Origin: Gymnopus androsaceus JB14
Taxonomy: Eukaryota > Basidiomycota > Agaricomycetes > Agaricales > Omphalotaceae
Direction of reading: 5' to 3'
NCBI GenBank assembly: GCA_009733575.1
Contig: ML769412.1
Coordinates: 124,001 to 188,000, forward strand
DNA length: 64,000 bases
The position numbers and the translations under genes were made by a program. Positions 46,401 through 59,028 of the stretch are shown one piece after another; position 1 is the stretch's first letter; each line of letters begins with the position of its first letter. Under the pieces are notes generated by a model. It saw only the letters and a list, made by a program, of their open reading frames with translations, ran no database searches and was not told where the DNA came from.

Positions 46401-46899
46401 CGGGGGATTGACAGATATGATTTCGTTTAATCATGTCGAGGAGGAGAAAGTATGGTTGAAACTCACCACTCGTTGCTTCACTAAAGAAAGGTTTTGTTCA
46501 GCAAACGAAAAACGAAAAAAGGGACAGAGAAAAAAAAATGTCAGGACACAATTTGCGATCAAGATTCTAGCATTTTTTGCAAGAGTTCACCGACAATAAA
46601 TAATGGCAAAAGCCAACATCATGGAAAGGAAAAGAAATAGCTACTCACCGTATCCAGCTAGTTGTGGTTCAAGTTGGAAGAAGAAAAAGCGCTGGTCATC
46701 AAATTTGAGTGCGCTCTTTGAGGAAATCGTTTCCCACGAGTTAGCGCGAGGCAAAGGTGTGACATGTAACGCATAACACGTACCATTTATACCCCGGATT
46801 CGGAACGATCTCCGAATTGGTTCTCTTTCTTTCCTTCGTCTTTGGTCTCGCTGGTCGCTGCTACTCGCCCAAACAATTCTTCTCTAACTTTCTATCGCA
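46089..46899. other. Divergent promoter region of RPB11 and the Hsl1-type gene
   Basis: About 0.8 kb with two copies of the repeat noted above. A + strand frame at 46387-46599 has no motif. A pyrimidine-rich tract (46820-46850) precedes the kinase start, as is common near fungal transcription starts. Confidence 0.5.
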
Positions 46900-49800
46900 A
46901 TGTCTTCTCGTCACCCGCCTATTCCTCCACGTCCTTCCCAGTCAAATATGAAACTCCTCACGGTACCCGTTGGGAAAGAGAGAAAGAGGCAGCAGGCGGA
47001 GCTCACGTTTTCGATTTGCCTTCTGACCCAAAGTCTCTTGGTCCATGGATCATCGGTGAATGCGTCGGAAAAGGCGCTTCTGGCCGTGTAAAAATCGCCA
47101 AACATCGTTATACTCACCAACTCGCAGCAGTCAAGATTCTTCCTCGTGCCCCTCTCGATTCCTCGCGTTATTCTATCGCTACTCAGGAAGCCAAAACCAA
47201 AAAGCACAGCTTCGGTATTGAGCGCGAAATTACTATGATGAAGTTGATGAATCATCCAAGTATCCTTCGCATCTACGACGTTTATGAAAGTCCCAAAGAG
47301 CTCTTTCTCGTTCTAGAGTATGTCGAAGGCGGCGAACTCTTTGATTATCTAGTCAACCGAGGTAAACTATCCGAGCCAGAAACTATATGCTTCTTCAAAC
47401 AGATCATCTATGGACTCAACTATGCCCACACTTTTTCCATCATCCATCGCGATCTCAAGCCCGAAAACATTCTAATCTCCTCTCTTTCGCCTCCCCGAAT
47501 CAAGATTGTCGATTGGGGCATGGCAGCTTTCGCTCCTCACCTCTCTTCAGCTCGAGACCAGCTGTGGCTCTCCTCACTATGCTAGCCCCGAAATCGTCAA
47601 CGGCCACAAGTATACCGGAAACGCCACCGATATCTGGAGCTGTGGGGTCATCCTGTATGCATTGTTGACAGGTAGTCTTCCCTTTGACGATAAGGATATC
47701 AAGGTTCTTTTGGAAAAGGTCAAGGTTGGCAAATACGAGATACCTCAGTTTATCGATTCTAGCGCTCGGGATTTGTTATCTAGGATGCTCGTTGTTAATG
47801 CCGACGAACGCATAACGGTACATATGCTTCTTCTCTCCCTCTCTTTTTTGTCCGCTCACGACTTCTATCAGATCCCGGACATCCTTGCTCATCCTTGGCT
47901 CAACACCTCTGTCGCTGCTCGTCGCCACCGGAGCCAGGATCCTTCTTTACAGCCCGTCCTACCTCCTTCTCCTGACGCCCTTGCATGTCCGATTGCCGAC
48001 CCGCATTCCTTTGACGACGAGATTCTGCAGCAACTCTCCGTCATTTGGGGTCGTCATGCTACACAGACAGCGATCTTGAAGGATCCTTGGCTCTCCCGCT
48101 GGGGAAGGTGTTCATACAAAGGCCTTTTATTGGTTGTTGCGAAGGCATAATGAAGAGGTTGATAGGCTCTCGGGTAAGGACGATGGCTCTGGGCATGGGA
48201 TGGGTCCGGGTAGCGTCACTTTCAACCTGGCATGGGAACTCGACACGTCTGGTCTGGGCGACGCTCGGCGTGATCGTCAATCCGCTCATGCTCTCTTGCC
48301 GCCGTTGATGACTCGTAATCCTACTAGCTCCTCTACGGCCTCATCTAGTAGAAGCAGACCAAGCTCGCCTGGAGGTCCTAGATTGCCCAATGTTCCTCGT
48401 CCCACCTACGAAAGAGCTGCTAGCGAATTCTCGGACACCAAGGTTTCCCGTCCGAGGTACGAGCGTACTTCTACCCAGCTCTCGTATAGTACGCACCGCA
48501 CTGCTTCCGGTAGGAGCTCTTCTCAGCCAAAGTCTTCCTTTGTTATGGGGACTAGGACAGGTAGTGTCCTCAACGGTGGTCATGGCGGTCCTCGTCCACA
48601 GCCTCCAAAATCGAGGGAATTCATACTCTCAGACTCGTTCTGGTCAATCATCCTCCCAAGCTCCTGCGATTCTTTCTCGATCTGATTCATCCTCTGGCGC
48701 AAGGGTATCCACGGTCCAGTTCCCTCCTGCACATCCCGTCCAGAATACGCAATCCCATCATCCCGTTCCGCGTCCTTCGAGAGCTAGGGCAGCGACAACA
48801 GCGGCTGATACTTCTTTGGAAGAGGAGAAGCGGGTACTTGCACGGCCTACTTTACAGGCTCGCCCTCATTCTCAACAGACTTCCCAAATTCCTACCTATG
48901 GACTGTGGAGGGACCTTGAAGAGGGCTCCGTCATCAGTGCGTTCTGGTACGGATAGTTCGAGTGGGTCAAGTACGGCATGTAGTATCACTTCCACGGCTA
49001 CTGTACGCTCTCCGGTCCCGAAGAGAGCTGTTTCTAGTAGACGGGAGGTTCTGAAGGACATTGATGACAAGACAACGACTTCTTCGCCATCACCTCCTCC
49101 TCTACTTCCTCCTCTGCCGCCTCTGCCTCTCCTGACCGCACCAAAGATGGCCGACCCGGTTCTGCAGGTGGAACTGGACGATATCGCGGAACATGTGAAT
49201 CGGCTTTCTCTTCGAAACCTTGACGGCAATACTCCCGCCGAGTCTAAAATTGGTCGGGACTTACAGACCCAATTGCGCGAGTATCGTCCACAGCAAAAGC
49301 AACAACGGCCTCAAGCTCGACAGGTTTCTTCGTCTTACCAACAACAGCGCTTCCAGTCTCCCAAGAGTGCACGTCGCAGAGCCGTTTCGACCGTGGAACG
49401 TGGTGCCAAAGGTGCGGGCAAGGAAAATACCAAGGAGAATGCCGGTCTAGGAGATGAATCTTGGAGTTACGTTGCTGTGAACGAGGGTTCGAATAATGGT
49501 GTCGGTGGGAAGAATGTGGTGTTTGCGAATAGCGATAATCATAACAGGGTCGCCGCTGGTGCCAATGTCGACGAAAAGGGAAGAAGGAGAAAGATAGAAA
49601 GATCCGACGTAAGCTTTCGTTTCCATAAACAGATGTTTCTGTTCCAGTCGTGCTTATCATCATATGTTTAGCTCCTCCTTTGGAGATGCCCCCTTTGAAT
49701 CATAAGCGGTCGACTATTTCTGCCCTAGGATCTCCTATCGCTCTCTCTCCGCCTATGAACACTTCTTCGACCAAGGCCGGAATTGCTTCCCCTGTCGTTG

Positions 49801-50438
49801 GCGAGCTCAAAGGTTGGCTATCAAATCTCTTCAACCGGCCTAGCAAGAACCCCGCCGGTAACTGCATCTTGTACTCGGCCGATGACGTGTCAAAGACTCG
49901 CCGGGATGTTCTTCACCTTCTTGCTTCCCTCGGTGTCATCGTCGAAGTTTCTTTATCCGAGCCGGACTCGGGTATTGAGCGAGACAACTCCCCGCTGCGA
50001 TGCAGAGTCGACGAGCTGACTTACGAAGGGTTGGCTCCCTTGGGGATGAAGCCAGTCAAGTTTAGGATCGAGTTCAGCGCTATTGGAGACGAAGCTGGAT
50101 CCAGTCTGAGTATATTTCCTACCTCGCCTGCGACGCCACTGTCAAGCGGACATCACCTCTTCCCCGCTGCAGCTACCTCCGGTGTTCGTGGAAGAAGCAG
50201 TACCCTCGGTGGAGGTTCGAAGAGTCCTCTTCTTCCTTTAAGCCCTCTTCCCAGCCCGAATTTCGTAGCCGCGTCCGTGATGATCGTGATCCAGGAAAAG
50301 GGCTCCTCATCAACGTTCAAGGCGATTTGGAAAAAGTTGAAGGAGGTGTATGATGATGGATGTGGGGAGAGTATGAATCCGTATTCGAGTTTTAGCCCGG
50401 TTATGACTAGCACACCGTTGATGGGATATGCGGCTTGA
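46900..50438 (+). pseudogene. Gin4/Hsl1/Nim1-type protein kinase with multiple frameshifts
   Basis: A morphogenesis-checkpoint kinase of the septin-associated Gin4/Hsl1 group, recognisable from start (MSSRHPPIPPRPSQS) to end. The kinase domain has VGKGASGRVKIAKH, AAVKIL, a Glu in EREITMMKLMNHP, HRDLKPEN, DWG in place of DFG, and GSPHYASPEIVNG, then DIWSCGVILYALLTG. One clean intron (47818-47871) precedes IPDILAHPWL. A long Ser/Pro-rich middle follows. The C-terminus has WLSNLFNRPSKNP, then LYSADDVSKTRRDVLHLLAS and PVKFRIEF, a KA1-like lipid-binding region. Stop 50438. Continuous reading needs one-base frame changes near 46940, 47540, 48080, 48615 and 48900; the join near 49610-49670 also mismatches phase. 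This means a decaying gene or a poor local consensus. Confidence 0.85.
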
Positions 50439-51283
50439 GTGATTTTCTTTCCTCGTTTTTTGTGTTACTTTTGACCGGGCGGTGACGATTTTTTCTTTCT
50501 CGTTCCTGTTTTTTCTTCTTTTGGGTTGTATTTTTTTCGGTTTGTACAACTACTCGATACGTACTATAGACTCTTCCTCCACTCGTTTAGATTACGATGT
50601 ACAACTATCGAACATCCTGTATGAATTAAACTTCTCTGCATTCCAAACTACCGGATCTGATTCCAAGGAGTTGGGAGCGGCCTGGAACGGCCCAGCGCGC
50701 TTTGCCTCCCGACGTTTCTTTCCTTTTGCTATTGCCTCCGGACGTTTTATTTTTTCCTACAAATATTCCGACTCCCGAGTGTGCTTTTGAGGGTGGTTTG
50801 CGACGCTTGGTTCGGCTATCAATCGTACGTCGTGTGATCGCTGCTCGTATCAATTAATGATTGACTCTAACTCCATTTGGTACTTCCCGATGTTTTCTCC
50901 CATGCAGCCTTTTTCATACTTCGTAGGCACTCCAGGATGAGTTGACGCAACCGGGTCTGTATTGCAGGTTTCTAAGCAAGACAGCTCAACGCAATGTCAG
51001 TCACCCAAGTTTTACATTTTTATGTCCGCGCTGTAATGATTTATTGAATGCCAAAGTTGGGCCACGCAGTCTTTCTGCCATAATTTCCAAAGAGCGAAAA
51101 AAGCCAGCTCTCGCAACGGGAAAAGTCCAGTAGATGATCATTGGCTTTAAGGCGGGATAGACCAGCTTTCCAGATGGGGCTCGATTTTCTAATACATATA
51201 TATAAGTATATAGGTACTGCGTGTCTGGTCAGGCTCTGACCCGGTAAGTATACATTGATATCTGTGCTATCAATAAGTAATTG
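49867..51283. repeat. Segmental duplication, copy 1 (kinase 3' end plus flank)
   Basis: From TCTTGTACTCGGCC in the kinase C-terminal exon through 850 bases of downstream sequence to AAGTAATTG. It matches 54823-56192 in direct orientation, with scattered substitutions and short indels. Confidence 0.9.
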
Positions 51284-51471
51284 TTCTCCTGGAGCGCTTT
51301 TGCCTCCCGATTTGCTCCCGACGTTTCTACTGCTTCCCGACATTTTCTTTTTTAATACTAAGTATGCGTATTTCTTTATGGTTAGTTATGTAAACGTCTC
51401 TACTACGTGTCCCAATACACGAAAACCAAACGAAAACACAGGACAAGAAAGATAATTAACAACAAGCTAAA
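50439..51471. other. Downstream flank with recurring TCCCGACGTTT words
   Basis: No gene. The word GCCTCCCGACGTTT or close variants occur at 50704, 50734, 50884, 51302, 51315 and 51332. Most of the stretch belongs to the duplicated segment. Confidence 0.55.
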
Positions 51472-53652
51472 CTAGTTCGGGCGACAGAGTGCCTCAATCC
51501 TGCGTAACATATGAATGTCGTGTTCCTTCTCCATTATCCCATTACGTTCCACCCCTGGAGCCCAGCCGTGTGCGAATGACTTTGGGTTAATACTCGCAGG
51601 ATACCTACCCTCTCCCGCTCGAGCAACCCAATCGAAATCCACAAGCCTTCCCTCCGAGCTGTCAACCACAAGAATGTTTTGTGGTTGAAGGTCACCAAAA
51701 ACATAACCAGATTCGTGGAGCAAGGTGATGGCCAACTCGATTTTGGTGAAGAACTCCCTCGGGAGCTTCTCATCATTTCCTTCCCAATTTGAAGCCATCT
51801 CGCCCTCCACATATTCCATGATATTCAGGATGAAATCACCGCCCCGTAACCTCTGCGAGTAATACAAGGAGGGGGCAAGATCCCTCTTTGCTAGGAGCTC
51901 GTGTGCTTCTGAGTTGTATCGCGTCGAGAATTTCACAATCACTCGATCACCTTCCTTATAAGAGCCATTCCCTGCCGTTTCTTCCATGATACCAATAAAA
52001 ACACCTGGCACAAGGTTCTCAGTGTCATCAGGATCCGAAAAGAATCGTTGGAGGAATCGGAACTTGGGAAGAGGGGTCGTGCTGTCTAGAGGATAGGATG
52101 AGGAAAGAAACGTCGATTATCCTGATCATGAGATAGTGGGACGTTTTCGAGTTCGCTATAGAATGATTTCAACCGGTCTAATGTCTGGAGAAAAACCGTC
52201 AGGACTCGACCCAATCGGAGAACCCGGGAAGTGAAAGTCAAATGCATCGCGGACATTCTCGAGGAACAAAGAATCGAAGTGAACTTCGCGTGCAAAGACA
52301 AAACAAGCGATTTCAATTTGAGTCCCCGAAACACCCAGAGCCAAACACGGACAATTCGACTTTTGAGTGAAGTGGATATACTAGAATGTCACTGCGATTC
52401 AGCAACTACTGTGAAAATGGGAAGATGTAACACAACACACCTGAAGATCAATCAATAGTTTCAGATAGTCAAAAGCGGCCTGCAATATCGGATCACCACC
52501 CAAGCCCCTCGTGTTTTTAAGCTCGTATAGCTCTGCCATAGGCCAGAAATATTGAGGCTTTGCCTTTGGGCCTTCCGAACCTATAAGATGCTGGAAAAAT
52601 CCGCCATTTTCATCAAGAAGAGTGGCTTTTAAAGTATCGCGAAGTTGATCTCCGCGTCCTGTCTCCTTTGCATACGATCTGATTAAATCACTGATGACTT
52701 GGTGAGCTAGATCGAGGGCCTGCGTAGTCGGGTCAACTTTGTTGAGCTCAGAGAGAGCATGGGCGAGGTCGGCTAAGATTGGTGAATAGAGGGTCGAGGG
52801 AAGTGCAAAGTTTCTGGCAGGACACCCTGTCCGGATTCGGTTTTCTTTAATGGTTTGACGAGCCTTTTCAGGTGTGGCAGCGCCGTCTGACGGTCGTAAA
52901 GCGCTTCGGAGTTGTTTGATCTGTTCTTGACGCTCTGTAGACAACACAGAGAATACGGCGTAAATACGTGCACTTTGAATGACACAGAGACTACTTGCCT
53001 TGTAAAACTGAGAGTGTCGCATCGAATATAGTTCCTGGAAGGTTCTTGATGGCAATAAGATCTGAAAACTTGATTCGAACACAGGTAGATATTATTGCAC
53101 CGTAACTACGAACCTTGTAAATCTAGAGTATTCTTTGATGAGCCAAACAAAGGTGTATTTCGCAAACAATGTACGTACCTTCTTCAGTGATAGCTACAAG
53201 ATCGACGGATGCAGGTATGGTGTCGGAGTTACCGTTGGGAAAGAGGCGGTTCAGAAAGCCTGCATCGATCCACTCATCCAAAGGAGTTTCATGGTGTTGC
53301 TGCAGCCATTGCAGGGTGCGTTCGTATAATGTGTCCACGGGGGAACAGTACAGTACACCTAGATTTTCACACTAAAATCGAAGCAAGTTCAATCTACAAG
53401 GGCGAAAGCAGTGATTGAAGACTTACTTTGTAAAAGACTAGCCGCTTGTGTTGTCCCTTTAATTTCTTATTTCGTATTTCGTTTGCAACATCAGTAATAT
53501 CCTCTTTAGAAGGCTCAGTGGATTTGTAGACGCCAGTGTTCCCTTCTTTGGAGAAATTTTTGAAGGTGAACAGAGCGTACTTCAGTATCACCGATGACAT
53601 GGCACGTTTTTCTGATGTGCTCGCGTGGATACAGTAAGCCAGCGCGTGAGTC
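51472..53652 (-). CDS. Basidiomycete kinase-like (Crinkler/FunK-type) protein
   Basis: A multi-exon gene. The first exon starts at about 53652 (MTHALAYCIHASTSEKRAM) and ends with GQHKRLVFYK. Next come WLQQHHETPLDEWIDAGFLN and FPNGNSDTIPASVDLV. A long exon (to about 52440) carries FWPMAELYELKNTRGLGGDP and AAFDYLKLLIDLQ. Another carries GVSGTQIEIACFVFAREVHF. The C-terminal exon (52011-51472) is a degenerate kinase C-half: DRVIVKFSTRYNSEAHELLA (Lys), LRGGDFILNIMEYVEGE, HESGYVFGDLQPQNIL (GDLxxxN in place of HRDLKxxN), LVDFDWVARAGEGRYPASIN (DFD for DFG). It closes with HDIHMLRRIEALC. This architecture is frequent in agaricomycetes. Catalysis is uncertain. Exon phases at the 5' end are not fully resolved. 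Confidence 0.7.
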
Positions 53653-53654
53653 AT

Positions 53655-54822
53655 CCGGCTAGCACTCAGTCTCGAATTACTTACTATCTCGAATTCTCAA
53701 CGAATTTTTGCTCTTTTGCGCGTTTGACTATCATCCGTGGTGAGAAATGGTCTTTGCCTGATGACCTTTTTTATCACCGGTCAGAGTCAGAAACCCATAA
53801 GGATCCTCAGATAATCTCGATAATCGCTCGTTCGCCTCCTCAAACCGCTCAGCGATTCTAAGCTAAAATTGAACTTCCGAGAAGCAACTTCGTTTGCGTG
53901 TTCTTCATGGATCGGCAATTACTGCATGGCGCCTTTCCATCAGGCAATACAGCCTCCCGCAGTCCCTGTGCGAGGGAGGCGTCGATCCTACCTTCCTCAC
54001 TTGCTGCAACTCCACCCACGGACCCTCCCGTAGTCCAGGAAGGAAAGGAGCTCATACCCGGCAAACAAAAGTATTTTCCAGCCATATTTGATTCGGTTTT
54101 ATACTTGACGGATTTGGTGAGCCTTTGTCTTCCTCCCAAATTCTATTCGCTGCCACTTTTGCCATACTTCCTGCACCACTATTTCTTTTTCGCCGGGTTG
54201 CCCACATTTGCTATTCACTCATTGCGTTATTTCCCATATTCACTTCTGTGGAGTTACTACCGTTATTCTTTGCCCATTAATTGATAAAACATCTCGTTGT
54301 ACTTTATTTGCTATTCGCCATCCTCATTTTCTCAATTTCCAGGTCGTCTGTGCATCTCCCTAGCGCCAAGGCTTGCATGGAAATCTCAAAACTCCACCGT
54401 AACATCCCTCTCCGTCCACAAGACAAACCTTGCATGGTTGTTTGTGACCCCAGTGGCCGCAAATCTTGGGTGATCATTGCTTTACCTTCGGTGAACATAA
54501 TTTCTGGTGCCGGTTGCGACATCTGCATCACCGATAGAGGACAGTATCACTGCGTTCATCACCCTCGGTGCGTTGAGCGTATAGTACGACTACTTGAACG
54601 CATTCATCACTAGACTCATGGCACCTACGACGAGGGTAAACGCTACTTTGTATTGATTTTCACTTTCATTGGTTTTCTTTGGGACCTCGAACGCAAACGT
54701 GTCAGCCCCCCAGATGAGAAGCGACTGAAATACCTTCATCGTCTCCATGAGTTCATCAGCACATATCGCCGTCGGCTAGTTTCAGATTCCAAAGTTGAAT
54801 CTATCCAAGGCACCTAGTGTTA
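53655..54822. other. No recognised gene between kinase-like gene and duplication copy 2
   Basis: A + strand frame at 54281-54613 starts with a hydrophobic segment and continues PCMVVCDPSGRKSWVIIALP and GAGCDICITDRGQYHCVHHP. It is protein-like but unknown. A second + frame at 53898-54284 is Pro/Phe-rich. Either could be a gene fragment. Confidence 0.3.
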
Positions 54823-55361
54823 TCTTGTACTCGGCCAATGACGTTTCAAAAACTCGCCGGGATGTTCTTCGAACCTTCTTGTGCCATCGTTGAAGATTTA
54901 ATCCGAGCCGGACTCGGGTATTGAGCGAGACAACTCCCCGCTGCGATGCAGAATCGACGAGCTGACTTCTACAGGGTCGGCTAACTTGGGGATGAAGCCA
55001 GTCAGGTTTAGGATCGAGTTCAGCGCTATTGGAGACGAAGTATGTTTCCTACCTCGTCTGCGACGCCACTGTCAAGCGGATATCACCTCTTCCCCGCTGC
55101 AGCTGTCTCCGGTGTTCGTGGAAGAAACAGTACCCTCGGTAGAGGTTCGAAGAGTCCTCTTCTTCCTTTAAGTCCTCTTCCGAATTTCGTAGCCGCGTCC
55201 GCGATGATCGTGATTCAGAAAAAGGGCTCTTCATCAACGTTTTCAAGGCGATTTGGAAAAAGTTGAAGGAGGTGTATGATGATGGATGTGGGGAGAGTAT
55301 GAATCCGTGTTCGAGTTTTAGCTCGGCCATGACTAGAGCACCGATGGGATATGCGGTTTGG
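54823..55361 (+). pseudogene. Truncated copy of the Hsl1-type kinase C-terminus
   Basis: Corresponds to the exon encoding LYSADDVSKTRRDVL onwards. It lacks any upstream kinase sequence. A deletion removes the bases for LASLGVIVEV, TGA and frameshifts follow, and the end matches EVYDDGCGESMNP with an altered terminus. It has no start or promoter of its own, so it is a dead fragment. Confidence 0.88.
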
Positions 55362-56192
55362 GTGATTTTTTCCCCTCCTTTGTTGTGTATGTAAATGTAC
55401 TTTTTGACCGGGCGTGACGATTGCTTTTTCTTGTTCCTTTTTTGTCGATTTATACAATTACTCGAATTTATCCCGTACTATAGACCCTTCCTCCCACTCG
55501 TTTAGATTACACTGTACAATTATCGAACAACTGCATGAATTGAACTTCCTTCCCTACTACCGGATCTGATTGAGCAGCCAGCCCGGAGTGGCCCAGCGCG
55601 CTTTGCCTCCCCGACGTTTCTTTCCTTTTGTGACTGCCTCCCGACGTTTAATTTTTTCCTACAAGTTTTCTGACATAGTGTGCTTTCGAGGGTTGGCAAG
55701 GGGTTGTGCCCGACGCTGGGTTCGGCTATCCCCGAGTCGACGTGCTCGCATCAATTAATTGATTCTAACTCCATTTGGTGCTTCCCGATGTTTTCTCCCG
55801 CGCAGCCTTTTTCATACTTCGCAGGCACCCCAGGATGAGTTGACGCAACCGGGTTGTCGTATAGGTTTCTAAGCAATACAGCTCAACGCAATGTCAGTCA
55901 CCCAAGTTTTACATTTTTACCCCCATGCTGTAATGATTTATTGAACGCCAAAGTTGGGCTACGCAGTCTTACTGCGATAATTTCTAAAGAGCGAAAAAAG
56001 CCAGCCCTCGGAACGGGAAAAGTCCAGTCGATAATCATTGGCTTTAAGGCGGCATAGACCAGCTATCCAGATGGGGCTGGCAATCTGGCGATTTTCTAAT
56101 ATATACCTACTGCGAGTCTGAGCAGGCTCCTCTGACCCCCGGCAATCCCTCTGTGCATTCAATGTATACTCTGTGCTATCAAGAAGTAATTG
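54823..56192. repeat. Segmental duplication, copy 2
   Basis: Direct repeat of 49867-51283. It includes the last part of the kinase gene (as a pseudogene) and the flank with the TCCCGACGTTT words at about 55604, 55636 and 55781. Confidence 0.9.
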
Positions 56193-59028
56193 AGGCATTT
56201 AAAATCCTGGCGGTTATGTGGCTACATTACGACTATCTCTACACTTTTAATGTCTATGTCTGTGCCTTTACCACAACGTGCCTGCGGTCGTAGTTGCATG
56301 GTGACAGTCCGACTCGGAGTCTGAAGCTTGCCGGTAACATAGGTTTTCACATGTGCTATGTGAGTTTGAGTCGGCCCATTACAGTACCATAGCATGCTGA
56401 GTCTTGACGTGTATGGTGAATATCGTGACTTTGCACCCTGATAGTGTACGGGATCCGACATGCTGATGAGCAGTACCATCTCCTCTCCCTACACAAGCTG
56501 AAAGAACCTGTGGAATTGTGATCATAAATCAAACGTCCTCTCGAAAGGCAACACTTGCAATTTTATTGTGTAACTCTAGAGTTTCCTTTGAGGCTACAGT
56601 AGGAATACTAAAATTTTTCCCTTGCGGAAGGATGTTCTGCGTTAAAAAGTATTCCTGCGGCAGAAAATCTGACCATGAGGTCGATCCACCTGCGAATAGT
56701 TACATAGAAAATTCTTCACGCAGGACACTTCCTTCCTTTCCCGGTATATGCAAGGAGTAAAGCATGAGAGAGAAATTCTCGAGTCACACAATAGTTCGCG
56801 ATGACCATTTCCCCGAGTACTCACTAGATTTCAATTCCTAGAGCTGGGATGAAGTGACACGAGACCAGATGTGCTTTGGCTAGCCTCTAAGATTCGACTT
56901 GTGAAACGTTTTGCAGTATATAGTGGCCGATGCATCAGCCTTAACATCATCTGCAATTAAACTCCATTTGTAGATTGCGACACTCGGTTAAAATAGATGT
57001 ACTTGCTGTATTGTTCATAGAAATATGTTTTGCATAGACTCGGGAACACCTGGAGGACTCGTGTCTGCTATGTTCCAACTCAGATTTGGAACACGGGTGT
57101 TATGAAGTTACCACAGATCGAGAGGCTATTTCCAACTCCGAGAAGTTGAGGATGACGATCGACTGGCAATGCATGTCCTCTAAGCATCTCTTGGCCAGAA
57201 ATATCCGTTCGATATCGAACATGATGAGAGTCTAGAGAGAAACAGTAATTGTCGGAGAAGCATCATGATAGATAATCATAGAGGTTGCCGGCATAGTGTT
57301 GAACTCCCGTCAGAACAGAGGCTAGATCTTCAGAACCAAAGCGCTGTTATGAACATTGAGCTGAACTGCTGCATGGAGCCGCGGAATACGGATTTCTTGA
57401 CCTTCAGAATGTCGCCTGATGATCGATGAAGGCCGGAAGGGAAATGGTTACGACACCTCCAAGCAAACTCTGGATTCCGAAAATTCCTTTCAATGGAATA
57501 GATATGTTAATAACAGTGAGCAGCTATGGTTCTATAGCCTGTGCTTGCAGGGTGAGATCTCCGAGCAGGGATCTAGCAGTGGCCACCTAGGGAACCGATG
57601 AAAATTGACACGGCTTTCAAACATGGAAGGGGATCCGGCCTGGAAGATCACAATCATAATAGACAAATAACAAAAAGCTATGAGGGCGCCAAATCATGGT
57701 GAGTGGTATGCAGGTGACTATATTCTCTGCTCGCCGCAGACATATGCGTGTCTTGTGAGCGCCCTGGACGATGCGAATGAAGCGGACCGCCTTGAAGAAT
57801 GGGAAGACAGAAGGCAAACGGATATTAAATCCAGAGTAAGTCCTGATCAGGAGAAGTAAAACTGATAGGTGAACGTTCAGTATTTTTTGAGGTCACATGA
57901 AACCCAGTAATGCTTGAAAGACTCAAAGAATCACTTTTTGGAAGACACAGGACATATGCAGGTTGGTTTAGCACCTTTATGCTTTATCGCCACTAAAACG
58001 AGTAAGGGGGTGGCGTTTGCGTGGAATTAGTACTGCGGATGTTTTAAAAAACAGACAGTAAGCAACAAGTTGTGTTCTGCAAATATTTTTGGGACGATCC
58101 ATTCCAAAAGACTCTTCTACGACAGCGGGAGTATGGAGAGCAGATAGACGCCGACAGATCGTTGGGACTTGGAGCCCAAATAGTGGTGTCGCTACGTCAG
58201 TGAAATGGCGAGAAAGAGCCGTTTATTCACCGTAAGTATCGACCAGGCCAAAACGAGGTTGTTGACTGATCCCTGGAGTGAGAGTATAATTAGGAGCGCA
58301 GGCCTGAGATACCTTGTGTCCTCTGCTTTGATTTTTTTGCACACGAACGGCGAGTCTCCTGGACGACCTTCTTGTACTACAAGGTGTAGTCCTAAAAAAT
58401 ACAAAGAGAAGAGGATTACTTATCATTCCATATCTTTGATCATCATCGAAATGGAAGAACTGCTATTGTGAAGGTTGTGCAAGAAGCTATTCAAACGCTG
58501 TTTGATTTAACCTGACTCCCACAGATATCATAGCGCGCTTTGTTATGTGAAGGAAAGATCCGGATGCCGGTTGGGGATCAGATATGAATTTTTTATCGTA
58601 CCCATTCTCTGGTAAAAGACAGATGATTGGCTGATCAACCTGAAGATTAAAAACGGGGGTGAGAAGGATGAACCTGTAACATACCTTGCAGACCATACGC
58701 GAGGCGGTCCCAGCCTGCGCATGATGAAATGAATAAAAGAAAAACATGGTTAAGGTGTGGAGGAAGCCAGAGGTCCGAACATCGAGTCTTACGGAGTCAT
58801 GGTCTCGGTCAAGTTGGCGCAGGTTGGCGCGGGAAGCACAAAAGAGCACAAATGGAGATAGATTACAAAAGAGGCGATCTCTCAGCTCAATTGACTTGAT
58901 GGAACGGCATATCCGTAAGTGGAAGGTTCTTCGGCACGTGCATAGACTGTTTGGTTGATGATGTGCCGTATTTATAAAGGCGCTACCCCAATTGCTGTTT
59001 CTTTCAAAAAACCCCCATCTACTAGTCC
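56193..59028. other. Long stretch without a supported gene
   Basis: About 2.8 kb. All frames are short (the longest, 58487-58849 on the - strand, has 120 codons and no motif). No transposon ends, tandem repeats or RNA genes are recognised. The last 60 bases include TATTTATAAAGG near 58968, a possible TATA element for the gene that follows. Confidence 0.4.

Noticed and set aside
47520..47580. An intron to explain the Hsl1-type frame change
   Set aside because: No GT-AG pair of usable length lies between the two conserved motifs (DWGMAAFAP and LETSCGSPHY), which are adjacent in homologues.
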